Part shown: in pieces, positions 39,817 to 48,676 of the stretch
Position numbering within the stretch: position 1 is the first letter of the stretch
Layout of the letters: every line of letters begins with the position of its first letter
From: Martinezella rhizogenes
GTDB taxonomy: Bacteria > Pseudomonadota > Alphaproteobacteria > Rhizobiales > Rhizobiaceae
Assembly: GCA_013322215.1 (NCBI GenBank)
Contig: JAAMEZ010000058.1
Span: 310,001 to 374,000 of the forward strand
Length of the DNA: 64,000 bases
Reading direction: 5' to 3'
Made by a program: the position numbers and the translations under genes
The notes under the pieces: generated by a model
Told to the model about the DNA's origin: nothing
What the model saw: the letters and a program-made list of their open reading frames with translations, nothing else
The model's database searches: none

Positions 39817-40347
39817 TCAGACCTTCTCGACCTGGCTGTATTCCAGCTCGACCGGCGTAGCGCGGCCGAAAATCGACACTTCCACCTTCAGGCGCGAACG
39901 CTCTTCGTCCACGTCCTGAACCGTGCCGTTGAACGATGCGAACGGACCGTCGGATACACGAACCTGCTCGCCGATCTCGAAGGATACGGAAGCCTTCGGC
40001 CGCTCGACGCCTTCCTGAACCTGGCCGAGAATGCGCTCGGCTTCATAATCCGGAATCGGAACAGGCTTATTGTCGGAGCCGAGGAAGCCAGTGACCTTCG
40101 GCGTATTCTTGATCAGATGGTAGGCCTCATCCGTCAGGTTGGCGCGCACCAGCACGTAACCGGGGAAGAACTTGCGCTCGCTGTCAACCTTACGGCCGCG
40201 ACGAACTTCGACCACCTTCTCGGTCGGCACAAGGATCTTCTCGAACAGATGCTCGAGACCCTTCTGCTTGGCCTTCTCCTCAATGGATTCAGCCACCTTC
40301 TTTTCGAAATTAGAATAAGCGTGGACGATGTACCAACGTGCCGCCAT
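39817..40347 (-). CDS. nusG: Transcription elongation/termination factor NusG
   Basis: Binds RNA polymerase through its NGN domain and uS10 or Rho through its KOW domain. The 176-residue product has MAARWYIVHAYSNFEKKVAESI, FFPGYVLVRANLTDEAYHLIKNTPKVTGFLG and the KOW GEQVRVSDGPFASFNGTVQDV. I chose ATG 40347 because GGTGGAG lies six bases upstream; GTG and ATG codons just before are less well placed. It lies 18 bases after secE. Confidence 0.97.
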   Translation of the reverse strand: MAARWYIVHAYSNFEKKVAESIEEKAKQKGLEHLFEKILVPTEKVVEVRRGRKVDSERKFFPGYVLVRANLTDEAYHLIKNTPKVTGFLGSDNKPVPIPDYEAERILGQVQEGVERPKASVSFEIGEQVRVSDGPFASFNGTVQDVDEERSRLKVEVSIFGRATPVELEYSQVEKV

Positions 40348-40365
40348 GTTCATCTCCACCCGATA

Positions 40366-40566
40366 TCAATTGCCGGTATTCAGCACATAGCTGAGAATCC
40401 AGCCAATGAGCTGGTCAGCAGCAAAGAAAAACAGCGAGGCGAACACGACCATGACGAGCACCATCACCGTCGAGATCATGGTCTCGCGGCGCGATGGCCA
40501 AGTAATTTTCGACGTCTCGGAGCGCACCTGCCGCAGAAACGCTAGTGGATTCGTTTTGGATGCCAT
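40366..40566 (-). CDS. secE: SecE, translocase subunit
   Basis: Essential clamp of the SecY channel. The 66-residue product is the short single-helix form: an amphipathic helix (FLRQVRSETSKITWPSRRETM) and one membrane span (about residues 33-58). The Trp-Pro in KITWPSRRE is the conserved hinge. ATG 40566 gives MASKTNPLAF. A good promoter is 70-100 bases upstream, past the tRNA-Trp gene. Confidence 0.96.
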   Translation of the reverse strand: MASKTNPLAFLRQVRSETSKITWPSRRETMISTVMVLVMVVFASLFFFAADQLIGWILSYVLNTGN

Positions 40567-40637
40567 TGACTGCCCACGCAATTACGGCGCGTAAAGCTGA
40601 ACATATCAGCCCCACGCACCGCGTGTCTGTTAAACCC

Positions 40638-40666
40638 TACATAAACACCGATTCCCGATTTAACAA
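40638..40666 (-). promoter_or_regulatory. Candidate sigma-70 promoter for secE-nusG
   Basis: -35 TTGTTA (40661-40666) and -10 TATGTA (40638-40643) with a 17-base spacer, about 70 bases upstream of the secE ATG on the minus strand and downstream of the tRNA-Trp gene, so secE-nusG can be expressed apart from the tRNA. Confidence 0.55.
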
Positions 40667-40761
40667 GAGGCAATACGGCGTTTTCTAAAATTTGCCGACA
40701 ATCCGGCATAACCCTCAACCCAAGAAGCTGCGAAACGACGCGCCAGTCAAATCAAGGAAAA

Positions 40762-40837
<76 letters not shown>

Positions 40838-41049
40838 TCTTCCTTCGAATATTCGCTTCAAGCGGTGGACCGCCTGGGCAGTTCGAAGACATGGCGCTCC
40901 CTTTAAGGCGGGATGAAACGATTGGCAAGAGCGTTTTTTGCTTTTTCCCAATCGAACCCGCAACTTCGCGCAGGACATAACCGGGCGGAAGATCCGCCAC
41001 CGGGGCGAAGCTGCCGCGTATGCTGCGGAAAGACTGCCCCTCGCCTTCG

Positions 41050-41934
41050 TTATTCCCCGGGAGAGCCTTTCGGCTTGCGCTTGAGAAATTTCGGCCGGAG
41101 GCGGCGCATGAAGTTATCCGCGGAGCGAATCACATTCGTCAGGGAGATCAGCTTGTCTATTTCGGCATCGGTATTACCGAGCCGCTCCGACAAAACCTCG
41201 GCCGCTGCCAGAGCAATCTCGGCCGGAGGAACTTCCGTGAAGCGCTGGGCAAGGCTGATATACGGGTTCAGTGCGACCCCACCATGGATGGTGATCTTTC
41301 CCAACCGGGCAAACAGGCGCAGGAAGGTCTGCTCGAAGCTCCAATCGTGAGCGGAAACCACCCTCCACTTCTGACTGCGTCTGGCCGAGAAACCCGCAAG
41401 CACGATCGCGCCGGGCAATTTCAGATCGCTGAGCCAGAGCGCCATGGCAAAGCCGCTCGTCGGCGTCTTGCCCTCCGTATAGAAATCCGAACAAAAGCCC
41501 ACAAGGTCGAGGTGGCCGGTCGGCGCTCCCTGAAAATCGGCGGCGGGATTGAGCTTTTCCTCCAGCCCGAGACGAATGTTCATGATGCCGAGGAAATATT
41601 CCTGCGGAAAGAATTTGACGACCTCGCCCACTTCGCCGCGATAGACGATGTTGGCACCGCGCGGCTGACCACGCGAGATCAGCAGCGAATGCCCATGGAA
41701 CGGGCGATCCAGAACCTTGTAGACCTTATTGAAGAAGACGAAGAGCGCCGTCTGCGGAAACTGCGCCTGCAGGCTTGCGATATCGACCGCGTCGCTATTG
41801 GCGACCAGGACGATATGGGAAAACCCCATCAATATGGCCCGCCATTCGTCGGCGCTGTTCAAACCGGCCGCGGAGCCCGCAGCCGGTATGCCGACATCGA
41901 TGTTTCCTGTCGTCTTATGATCCAAATCGCTCAC
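41050..41934 (-). CDS. GT29/sialyltransferase-like glycosyltransferase
   Basis: Predicted sugar transferase of 294 residues. TPTSGFAMALWLSDL (about 157-171) resembles sialyltransferase motif S, and HDWSFE (196-201) fits the H-x4-E very-small motif of GT29-like enzymes. The early SRGQPRGANIVYRGEVGEVV block is Gly/Arg-rich. The start is GTG at 41934, overlapping the stop of the upstream GT8-like gene by four bases, so the two are coupled; a longer frame reaching into that gene is ignored. Donor and acceptor sugars are unknown. No CMP-sialic-acid synthesis gene is seen, so sialic acid itself is not implied. Confidence 0.7.
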   Translation of the reverse strand: MSDLDHKTTGNIDVGIPAAGSAAGLNSADEWRAILMGFSHIVLVANSDAVDIASLQAQFPQTALFVFFNKVYKVLDRPFHGHSLLISRGQPRGANIVYRGEVGEVVKFFPQEYFLGIMNIRLGLEEKLNPAADFQGAPTGHLDLVGFCSDFYTEGKTPTSGFAMALWLSDLKLPGAIVLAGFSARRSQKWRVVSAHDWSFEQTFLRLFARLGKITIHGGVALNPYISLAQRFTEVPPAEIALAAAEVLSERLGNTDAEIDKLISLTNVIRSADNFMRRLRPKFLKRKPKGSPGE

Positions 41935-42617
41935 TTCTGCTGGACGTGCAGCATGCGGTCGCGCATGGCAAACCATTCTTCCGCGTAATCGTCGTTGCGA
42001 TATTCATCAAAATACGGGCCGCCATCGGTGAAGTGCACGAGCTTGGCATCTTCGCGATAGTCGTATTCGTTGACGAGATAGTTCCAGACGACTGGCACTT
42101 CGCCGATCTGATCGTCATTCTCCAGCCACTTGAACTGATGAAGCTGGAGGCCGGTCGCCGTATTGACGAAATCCTTCGTCAACGCCGTGCATTTGGCATT
42201 GTTGAACAGGATCATGCTCGACCAGTTCTTCTTCTCATACTTCGTCTGCGTCTGACCGAGGAACTTGGTTTCGATCTTCGGCTGATAGTCGTGCTTGACG
42301 CACATGGCGGCATAGCGGTCGTCGCGCAGCGCCCAAAGCTCGGCAATATCGGTGCGGGCGAGCATGTCGCAATCCATGAAGATGCTCCAGCCCTGGTAAT
42401 CGCTGAGATAAGGCACGAGGAAGCGCGAGAAGGAAAATTCGGTCGACTGCAGCGGGTTGCGCTCGCGCGTGAAGATCCCCTCAAGATTGTTGAGCACGAT
42501 CGGCGAGAACACCACCGGAATAGACGAGCGCTCGATGATGCTCTGGGTCAGGACGTGATAGGCCACGACCTCCTTGGAATCGAACCCGACAAAAATACGT
42601 GCAACATTATCCTTCAT
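41931..42617 (-). CDS. GT8-like glycosyltransferase
   Basis: Predicted cytoplasmic GT-A transferase of 228 residues. It begins ARIFVGFDSKEVVAYHVLTQSI, has the manganese-binding DXD as IFMDCDML (Asp82, Asp84), and SMILFNNAKCTALTKDFVN, and a C-terminal HFTDGGPYFDEYR that can supply the last metal ligand (His). No membrane span or signal peptide. It is followed with a four-base overlap by the GT29-like gene; together they probably add two sugars to one surface or secreted glycan. The acceptor is unknown. Confidence 0.75.
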   Translation of the reverse strand: MKDNVARIFVGFDSKEVVAYHVLTQSIIERSSIPVVFSPIVLNNLEGIFTRERNPLQSTEFSFSRFLVPYLSDYQGWSIFMDCDMLARTDIAELWALRDDRYAAMCVKHDYQPKIETKFLGQTQTKYEKKNWSSMILFNNAKCTALTKDFVNTATGLQLHQFKWLENDDQIGEVPVVWNYLVNEYDYREDAKLVHFTDGGPYFDEYRNDDYAEEWFAMRDRMLHVQQK

Positions 42618-42945
42618 GACACCTCCGAAACGGCTGAGCGCTTGCAGGTCAGCCGGCTATTATCTTTCGCCACGACGCAAATCGCGCGCTGTTCACCCTT
42701 GAGACCCATCGGCCGGAGGGTGCTGGTTCGAAACACGGGCGCGGATATACCGGCCATGCGCTGCAATCTCTAGGAGATGCTTCGCGAACGCAACCCTACT
42801 TAAATAAACGGCGTTATTTGTCGAGTGTTTGGGGAAGCATTTTTGGTTTTGTTGCGTAACAAATGGAGAGGCACCCTTATCCGGATTGATGCCTTTGCCG
42901 GGCGCCAATGCAAAGCGCCCGGCCGATCGCAGGGATTGCGTCCCC
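42618..42945. other. Gap between the GT pair and the epimerase gene
   Basis: 328 bases with no gene. Near the epimerase stop is a 9-bp perfect hairpin GCCGGGCGC/GCGCCCGGC (42897-42923) without a U-run. About 185 bases upstream of the GT8-like start is an A/T-rich inverted repeat AAATAA-ACGGCG-TTATTT (42802-42819) that could bind a regulator. No convincing promoter was identified. Confidence 0.4.
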
Positions 42946-43839
42946 TCAGACCTTCACATATTTGCGCCAGTCGTGCTCTTCCTTGAAGCCCAAGACTTCG
43001 CGGATCTTGCGATTGGACAAGAGGCCCTCGTATTCACCGATCTCGCGCGTGAACGGAACGTTCGGAAAGTGTCTGGCAGCGAGTTCGCGCGACGGTGTGC
43101 TGGCCGATACCGTATCGTTGGCGGCATTGAACACCTGGAAGCCGAGGCCATTCTTCTCGATGCAGAGATGGACGATCTGGCCGAGATCGCGAGCATCGAT
43201 ATAGCTCCAGGCGATACGCTTGCGGATCTCGCTGTTGGCGAAAAACTCGGGGAAGCGCTCGTACTCGTGCGGCTCGATGACATTGCCGATGCGCAGCGCA
43301 TAGATGTCGATGCCGAAGCGCTCGGCAAAGGCGCGGGCAGTCTTCTCGTTCACGACCTTGGACAGACCATAGGAATCCATCGGATTGACGTCGTAATCCT
43401 CTTCCAGCGGGAACTGATGGAAGTCGCGATGGCCTTCGGCGAAGCAGATCCCATAGGTCGTCTCGCTGGAGGCGACGATGATCTTCCTCACACCGAGCTT
43501 CGCCGCCGCCTCGATGACATTATAAGTGCTCATCGTGTTGATGCGGAAGGTCTCGTTGTCGGGCTTGATCAGGATGCGCGGAATGGCAGCGAAATGCACG
43601 ACGGCGTCGAACGGCTGCACGCCGTTGCCATGATCGAGATCAGGAAAATCGCGATGCATGCTGAGGACATTATAGACTTGTCCCGCATCGGTGACATCGG
43701 CCTGCAGATTGGTGACGCCGGGGCTATTCAGCGGCACGAGATCGACATTGTGGACTTCATAGCCGGCATTGACCAGCCAGGGAACAGTGTGACGTCCAGC
43801 CTTGCCGCTGCCGCCAGTGAACAAAATACGTTTCTTCAT
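42946..43839 (-). CDS. NAD-dependent epimerase/dehydratase (extended SDR)
   Basis: Rossmann-fold enzyme of 297 residues. The NAD motif is FTGGSGKAGRHTV (about 7-19), VHFAAIPRI follows the nucleotide site, and the catalytic pair is in DSYGLSKVVNE (Tyr-x3-Lys). The C-terminal IDARDLGQIVHLCIEK is typical of nucleotide-sugar epimerases and related dehydrogenases. I chose ATG 43839 with GGAGGAGA five bases upstream. Beside two glycosyltransferases it may make or modify a sugar, but its substrate is not determined. Confidence 0.82.
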   Translation of the reverse strand: MKKRILFTGGSGKAGRHTVPWLVNAGYEVHNVDLVPLNSPGVTNLQADVTDAGQVYNVLSMHRDFPDLDHGNGVQPFDAVVHFAAIPRILIKPDNETFRINTMSTYNVIEAAAKLGVRKIIVASSETTYGICFAEGHRDFHQFPLEEDYDVNPMDSYGLSKVVNEKTARAFAERFGIDIYALRIGNVIEPHEYERFPEFFANSEIRKRIAWSYIDARDLGQIVHLCIEKNGLGFQVFNAANDTVSASTPSRELAARHFPNVPFTREIGEYEGLLSNRKIREVLGFKEEHDWRKYVKV

Positions 43840-43985
43840 GAAATCTCCTCCAGATAAAATCGAGCGATACATAGGCCCTTGCCTCCGTTTCGCAAGACAC
43901 GGCTTGGTGACCTCACACTTTCCCGGCAAAATAATCGGATCGACTCGGCAAAGCATATGTCGCGCGGCGAAAGGAGATAAGTGAG

Positions 43986-44516
43986 ATGCGGCCGATCGCG
44001 CTCGTCGAATATGATCCGCAATGGCCCCTTCTTTTCGAACATAGAAGCAAGGTAATTGGCCTGCTGCTTGGCCAGCCCGCTGCGTTTCATCATATCGGCA
44101 GCACTGCCATCACCGGATTATGCGCCAAGCCCAAGCTCGACATCGATGCGGTCCTTTTCTCGGAAGAGGACAGGCTCGCCGCGACGGAGCGCCTGAAGGA
44201 AGGCGGATATCGTTTTCACGGCGATCTGCATGGCGCCGGCCGCTGGGCCTTCACCAAGGATGAGACGCCTTGCGGCACGCGCCTTTATCTTTGCCTGCCC
44301 GGCAATGAGGCCCATCGGGAGCGCCTTCTCTTTCGCGACTATCTGCACGCCCATCCCGAACTTGCGGCGAATTATGCGACCTTGAAACGGCGCCTGGCCG
44401 AAGAGGCCAACGGTGATTGGGACCGCTATACCAGCGGCAAGAGCGATTTCGTTGAGGATGTCGTGCGCCGTGCGAAGGCCGAATTCGGATCGACGGACAA
44501 TATCACCGCCTGGTGA
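43986..44516 (+). CDS. GrpB family protein (UPF0157, nucleotidyltransferase-like)
   Basis: A 176-residue member of the GrpB family with a nucleotidyltransferase fold of unknown activity. Typical stretches are VEYDPQWPLLFEHRSKVIG, HHIGSTAITGLCAKPKLDIDAVL (Gly-Ser and two Asp of the catalytic-like core) and LLFRDYLHAHPELAANYATLKRRLAEE. A GGAG ribosome site precedes the ATG. Some relatives are fused to CoaE kinase; here it stands alone, convergent with the P-loop kinase gene 13 bases away. Confidence 0.88.
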   Translation: MRPIALVEYDPQWPLLFEHRSKVIGLLLGQPAAFHHIGSTAITGLCAKPKLDIDAVLFSEEDRLAATERLKEGGYRFHGDLHGAGRWAFTKDETPCGTRLYLCLPGNEAHRERLLFRDYLHAHPELAANYATLKRRLAEEANGDWDRYTSGKSDFVEDVVRRAKAEFGSTDNITAW

Positions 44517-44529
44517 TAATATTCTTGGA

Positions 44530-45039
44530 CTAATCGATCAGGTGCCTCAGAACACCATCTACGCTCTGCTTCAGCGAAAGATGGCTCGTGTCGAGAATCT
44601 CAAAGCCGAATGCCTGGGCTTCGCGGCGCAGATAGGCGGCCCAGTTCATCATGTTCGCATCGGCAAGCTCCGGCTGGCCTCGTTCGACGGACAGGCGATG
44701 TCTCCTGGTTGCATCATCGCAATCGATCAAGATGATACGATAGTCATCGAGGCTGGCAGCCACAGCCGCCTCGACGATGAAGGATGGCCGCATCTGCCCC
44801 TCGAAAAGAACGGCCCTGCCCTTCTGTGCCTGCGGCACGAGCCGTGCCAGCCATTCGATGGTCTTGTCGCGCTGCCATGCCTCGGGCGAACCATGATCCC
44901 TGGCCATGGCCTCAAGCGACGGTACGCCGATGCTGTCGAAATGATAGACGGCTAATGTCTCCGCGCTGTCCCTGGCGATCGCCTCCGCGATAGCAGTCTT
45001 TCCCGAGCCGGAAGCGCCGGTCAGAATGATCAAGCTCAT
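44530..45039 (-). CDS. P-loop kinase-like NTPase
   Basis: Small ATP- or GTP-binding protein of 169 residues beginning MSLIILTGASGSGKTAIAEAI, with a textbook Walker A (GASGSGKT, 8-15). RIILIDCDDATRRHRLSVERGQPEL has the Arg-rich lid of small-molecule kinases. The preferred start is ATG 45039, preceded by CGGAGG; a TTG six codons upstream is possible. The phosphate acceptor is unknown; toxin-zeta-like or shikimate-type kinases are alternatives. Confidence 0.75.
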   Translation of the reverse strand: MSLIILTGASGSGKTAIAEAIARDSAETLAVYHFDSIGVPSLEAMARDHGSPEAWQRDKTIEWLARLVPQAQKGRAVLFEGQMRPSFIVEAAVAASLDDYRIILIDCDDATRRHRLSVERGQPELADANMMNWAAYLRREAQAFGFEILDTSHLSLKQSVDGVLRHLID

Positions 45040-45058
45040 GCGAACCTCCGAATGCAAA

Positions 45059-45086
45059 AAGGCCCCGCTGTTTCCAGCGGGGCCTT
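45059..45086 (-). terminator. Intrinsic terminator after tuf2
   Basis: Perfect 12-bp stem AAGGCCCCGCTG/CAGCGGGGCCTT with loop GAAA (GNRA) on the minus strand, followed by T5. It lies 23 bases past the tuf2 stop and separates tuf2 from the kinase gene. Confidence 0.93.
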
Positions 45087-45109
45087 CTTATAAAGGAATA
45101 ATCCTGAGA

Positions 45110-46285
<1,176 letters not shown>

Positions 46286-46703
46286 TTGAATGCTTCCTGT
46301 GAACGTAATGAGTGACCCCGGCGAACCGGTTTAGTGCCGCCGTTTAAGGCTTTCGTCGCATTTGCGCAAGACTTAATTGCAGCCCTTATTCCGGGCGAAG
46401 CCTGGTTGACGGCGGATGATCTCAAGCCTTCAACATTCCTTCGCCGCGCAAGGTTCGCCGGTCGATCCGGTAAGATGTAAAAGCATTTGCCGGTTCAGGC
46501 GCTTAGATAGGAGCGCTAAGGAAGGAATTCCAGATGTCCGGCGCGTGAAGCCCGGCCAGACATCTGGCCGCTACACAACAAAACGCGCCCTCGCCCATCG
46601 GCGGGAGCGCGCAATCGCTAAACGACAATGATCGCTCACTGCCACGATCGGTATTACGATCCGGCGGCGTCCGCAATGGGCCGACCGCCGGGACGAAAAA
46701 CGA
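46286..46703. promoter_or_regulatory. tuf2 promoter region and DUF3597 3' region
   Basis: 418 bases with no gene. Next to tuf2 a minus-strand promoter candidate has -35 TTGCGC (46364-46369) and -10 TTAAAC (46342-46347), 16-base spacing, giving a leader of about 50 bases. Farther out is a 9-bp inverted repeat CCAGATGTC/GACATCTGG (46530-46538, 46559-46567) with a 20-base loop, of unknown role. The DUF3597 terminator (46584-46611) occupies the rest. Confidence 0.4.
46584..46611 (-). terminator. Intrinsic terminator after the DUF3597 gene
   Basis: On the minus strand CGCGCTCCCGCC pairs with GGCGAGGGCGCG (12 positions, one mismatch, one G-U) around GATG, followed by TTTTGTTG. It lies about 90 bases past the DUF3597 stop. 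Confidence 0.7.
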
Positions 46704-47132
46704 TCAATCGAGAAGATCGGCCGGCACCTTGCCGCCATTGTCGGCAAGCTTCTGCAAAAGAGCTTTGTGAAGGAACATGTTCATCTTGGCGGAGTCACCG
46801 GCATCGCCGGTATAGCCAAGCTCCTGCGCCAACTCCTTGCGCTCCGAAAGGCTCGCATCCATGCCGAGCGCCTTCATCAGGTCGACGATCGAATGTTTCC
46901 AGTCCAGCTTCTGACCGCTCTTCTTGACGGCGGCGTCGAGGATCGAGGCGACATCCACTGGTGCGGATGGAGCGCTCGTCGCGGGCGAGGTTGCCGCCGT
47001 GGTCGACGAAGGAGCCGGCGTCGACGCAGGTTCCGGATTGGCGGTTGCGGCGGTGGTCGTCGGTGCAGGCGCGGCCTCAGCAGCCTTTGCCTCTCCCCAG
47101 ATTGCACCCTTGATCTTGTCGAAGATACCCAT
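46704..47132 (-). CDS. DUF3597 domain protein
   Basis: A 142-residue protein in two parts. The N-terminus MGIFDKIKGAIWG forms a short amphipathic helix, followed by about 45 residues of low-complexity Ala/Pro/Thr/Ser linker (about 16-60). The C-terminal domain (VDVASILDAAVKKSGQKLDW, SIVDLMKALGMDASLSERKELAQELGY, SAKMNMFLHKALLQKLADNGG) matches DUF3597, which has LysM-associated or peptidoglycan-related neighbours in some proteins; function unknown. No secretion signal is seen. Confidence 0.8.
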   Translation of the reverse strand: MGIFDKIKGAIWGEAKAAEAAPAPTTTAATANPEPASTPAPSSTTAATSPATSAPSAPVDVASILDAAVKKSGQKLDWKHSIVDLMKALGMDASLSERKELAQELGYTGDAGDSAKMNMFLHKALLQKLADNGGKVPADLLD

Positions 47133-47344
47133 TTGCGCTCTCCCGTTTCGGTTGCCTGAGCAATATCTATCGCTCGCGGGGATTTAAGCAACCCTTCGTG
47201 TCAAATATGCAAAGATGGGATCTAATACGCATGCCAGCAGGGCCGCGTCTTGGCCGAAGCAGCTATCAAGGCCAACAATTGGCAAGCATGATACCCTCTT
47301 CGATGCGGCGAAGAATGATAAAGAAGCGAACAAATTGAAAATCT

Positions 47345-47418
47345 TGGAGCGGGTAGCGGGAATCGAACCCGCGTATTCAGCTTGGAAGGCTGCTGCTCTA
47401 CCATTGAGCTATACCCGC
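47345..47418 (-). tRNA. tRNA-Gly (anticodon TCC)
   Basis: A 74-nt cloverleaf: acceptor GCGGGTA/TACCCGC, D arm GCTC-AATGGTA-GAGC, anticodon loop CTTCCAA with anticodon TCC, T arm GCGGG-TTCGATT-CCCGC, encoded CCA. It is 25 bases downstream of tRNA-Tyr and probably processed from the same transcript. Confidence 0.97.
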
Positions 47419-47443
47419 GGGATGGTCAAGATCCGGCACGGAA

Positions 47444-47528
47444 TGGTGGAGGGAGTTGGATTTGAACCAACGTAGGCTGAGCCAACGGATTTACAGTCCG
47501 TCCCCTTTAACCACTCGGGCATCCCTCC
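47444..47528 (-). tRNA. tRNA-Tyr (anticodon GTA)
   Basis: An 85-nt class II tRNA: acceptor GGAGGGA/TCCCTCC, anticodon loop CTGTAAA with anticodon GTA, a long variable arm (TTGGCTCAGCCTACG region), T loop TTCAAAT, encoded CCA. It is the first gene of the tRNA-Tyr/tRNA-Gly unit, 69 bases downstream of a strong promoter. Confidence 0.97.
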
Positions 47529-47596
47529 AGTTTTCCGACTGGATCTTGCGACCAAGCTTGTCAGACCGTGGCGTCGCCGCCGTGATCTGCGCCGCG

Positions 47597-47625
47597 TATA
47601 TGGCCGGACCACTTCCTTCTGTCAA
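47597..47625 (-). promoter_or_regulatory. Strong sigma-70 promoter for tRNA-Tyr/tRNA-Gly
   Basis: Consensus -35 TTGACA (47620-47625), exactly 17 bases, then -10 CATATA (47597-47602) on the minus strand. A start would fall near 47590, about 60 bases before the mature 5' end of tRNA-Tyr. It is the best promoter match in the window. Confidence 0.8.
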
Positions 47626-47727
47626 CACAAGGAATTGCCAAAAATGACAAAAAAATTTCAGCCCGTGGAAAAAGTCCACAGGTCAAAGAGGGCTATGCGC
47701 TCGCGGACACGCTGGTTATAAAGCCGC

Positions 47728-48636
47728 ATGAGCAAAGATAAAACACCCGGCCACCAGGGCCAAGACAACACCGCCGGCGACAAGTCCGCCAAGGACACCC
47801 ACTACGCCACCCTGCGGCGCGCGCATCGCGACGCCAAGCGCGAGCGTGGCGAAATCCCAACGCCGGCGCCGCAGAAGCGCAAGAAGGCCGGCGCCGACGA
47901 CTGGAAGCCGCCGGCGCTCGCGCCCGATCAGGTCTTTCTCTATGGCCTGCATACGGTTCGCGCGGCGCTGAGCAACCCCCAACGCAAGAACATCAAGCTG
48001 TCCACGACGCAGAATGCGCTGGTGCGCCTGGAAGTCGGCCCGGTCGATCAACTCGGCATCCCGGTCGAGATCGTCTCGCCGCAGGATATCGACAAGGTGC
48101 TTGGCCCGGAAGCGATCCATCAGGGTGTGATGCTGGAGACGCGTCCCCTGCCCGTGCGCCGTCTCGAGGCGCTGAAGGACAGCCCGCTATTGCTCGTTCT
48201 CGATCAGGTGACCGACCCGCACAATGTCGGCGCCATCATGCGCTCGGCCGTCGCTTTCGATGCGGGCGCCGTCATCACGACGCAGCGCCACAGCCCGACC
48301 GAATCGGGCGTGATGGCAAAGTCGGCCTCGGGCGCGCTCGAACTCATACCTTATATACAGATCACCAATCTGGCGGATGCGCTCAGCGAGCTGCACCGGC
48401 TCGGCTTCACGACGATCGGGCTCGATTCGGAAGGTCCGGCACCGCTGGAGGGCACCTTCAGCGGTGACAAGATCGCCCTCGTGCTCGGCTCCGAGGGCAA
48501 GGGCCTGCGCCAGAAGACCCGCGAAACGGTGAGTGCGCTTGCCCGGCTCGACATGCCGGGCGCCATCAAATCGCTCAATGTCTCGAACGCAGCCGCGATC
48601 GCGCTATATGCGACGCGGTCCTATCTCAAATCATAG
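47728..48636 (+). CDS. rlmB: 23S rRNA (guanosine-2'-O-)-methyltransferase RlmB
   Basis: SpoU-family (SPOUT) methyltransferase that modifies G2251 in the 23S P loop. The 302-residue product has a charged N-terminal tail of about 60 residues, the substrate-binding domain (VFLYGLHTVRAALSNPQRK), and the knot motifs LVLDQVTDPHNVGAIMRSAVAF, LVLGSEGKGLR and LNVSNAAAIALYATR, which bind AdoMet. The ATG at 47728 gives MSKDKTPGHQ. It is divergent from the tRNA-Tyr promoter. Confidence 0.93.
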   Translation: MSKDKTPGHQGQDNTAGDKSAKDTHYATLRRAHRDAKRERGEIPTPAPQKRKKAGADDWKPPALAPDQVFLYGLHTVRAALSNPQRKNIKLSTTQNALVRLEVGPVDQLGIPVEIVSPQDIDKVLGPEAIHQGVMLETRPLPVRRLEALKDSPLLLVLDQVTDPHNVGAIMRSAVAFDAGAVITTQRHSPTESGVMAKSASGALELIPYIQITNLADALSELHRLGFTTIGLDSEGPAPLEGTFSGDKIALVLGSEGKGLRQKTRETVSALARLDMPGAIKSLNVSNAAAIALYATRSYLKS

Positions 48637-48676
48637 TGACGCCTGTGGCGGCCGCAGCACGTTGGGAGAATTTGCT

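Noticed and set aside
41935..41976. Longer N-terminus for the GT29-like gene (start at 41976)
   Set aside because: It would overlap the GT8-like gene by 46 bases and gives a Cys/His/Arg-rich leader unlike the rest; the GTG that overlaps the stop codon by four bases is more natural.
42897..42923. Intrinsic terminator after the epimerase gene
   Set aside because: The 9-bp stem is perfect but there is no U-run on the minus strand, so it is described only as a hairpin.
45040..45057. TTG start for the P-loop kinase six codons upstream
   Set aside because: ATG 45039 directly precedes the first beta strand of the P-loop fold and has CGGAGG upstream, so the extension adds nothing recognisable.
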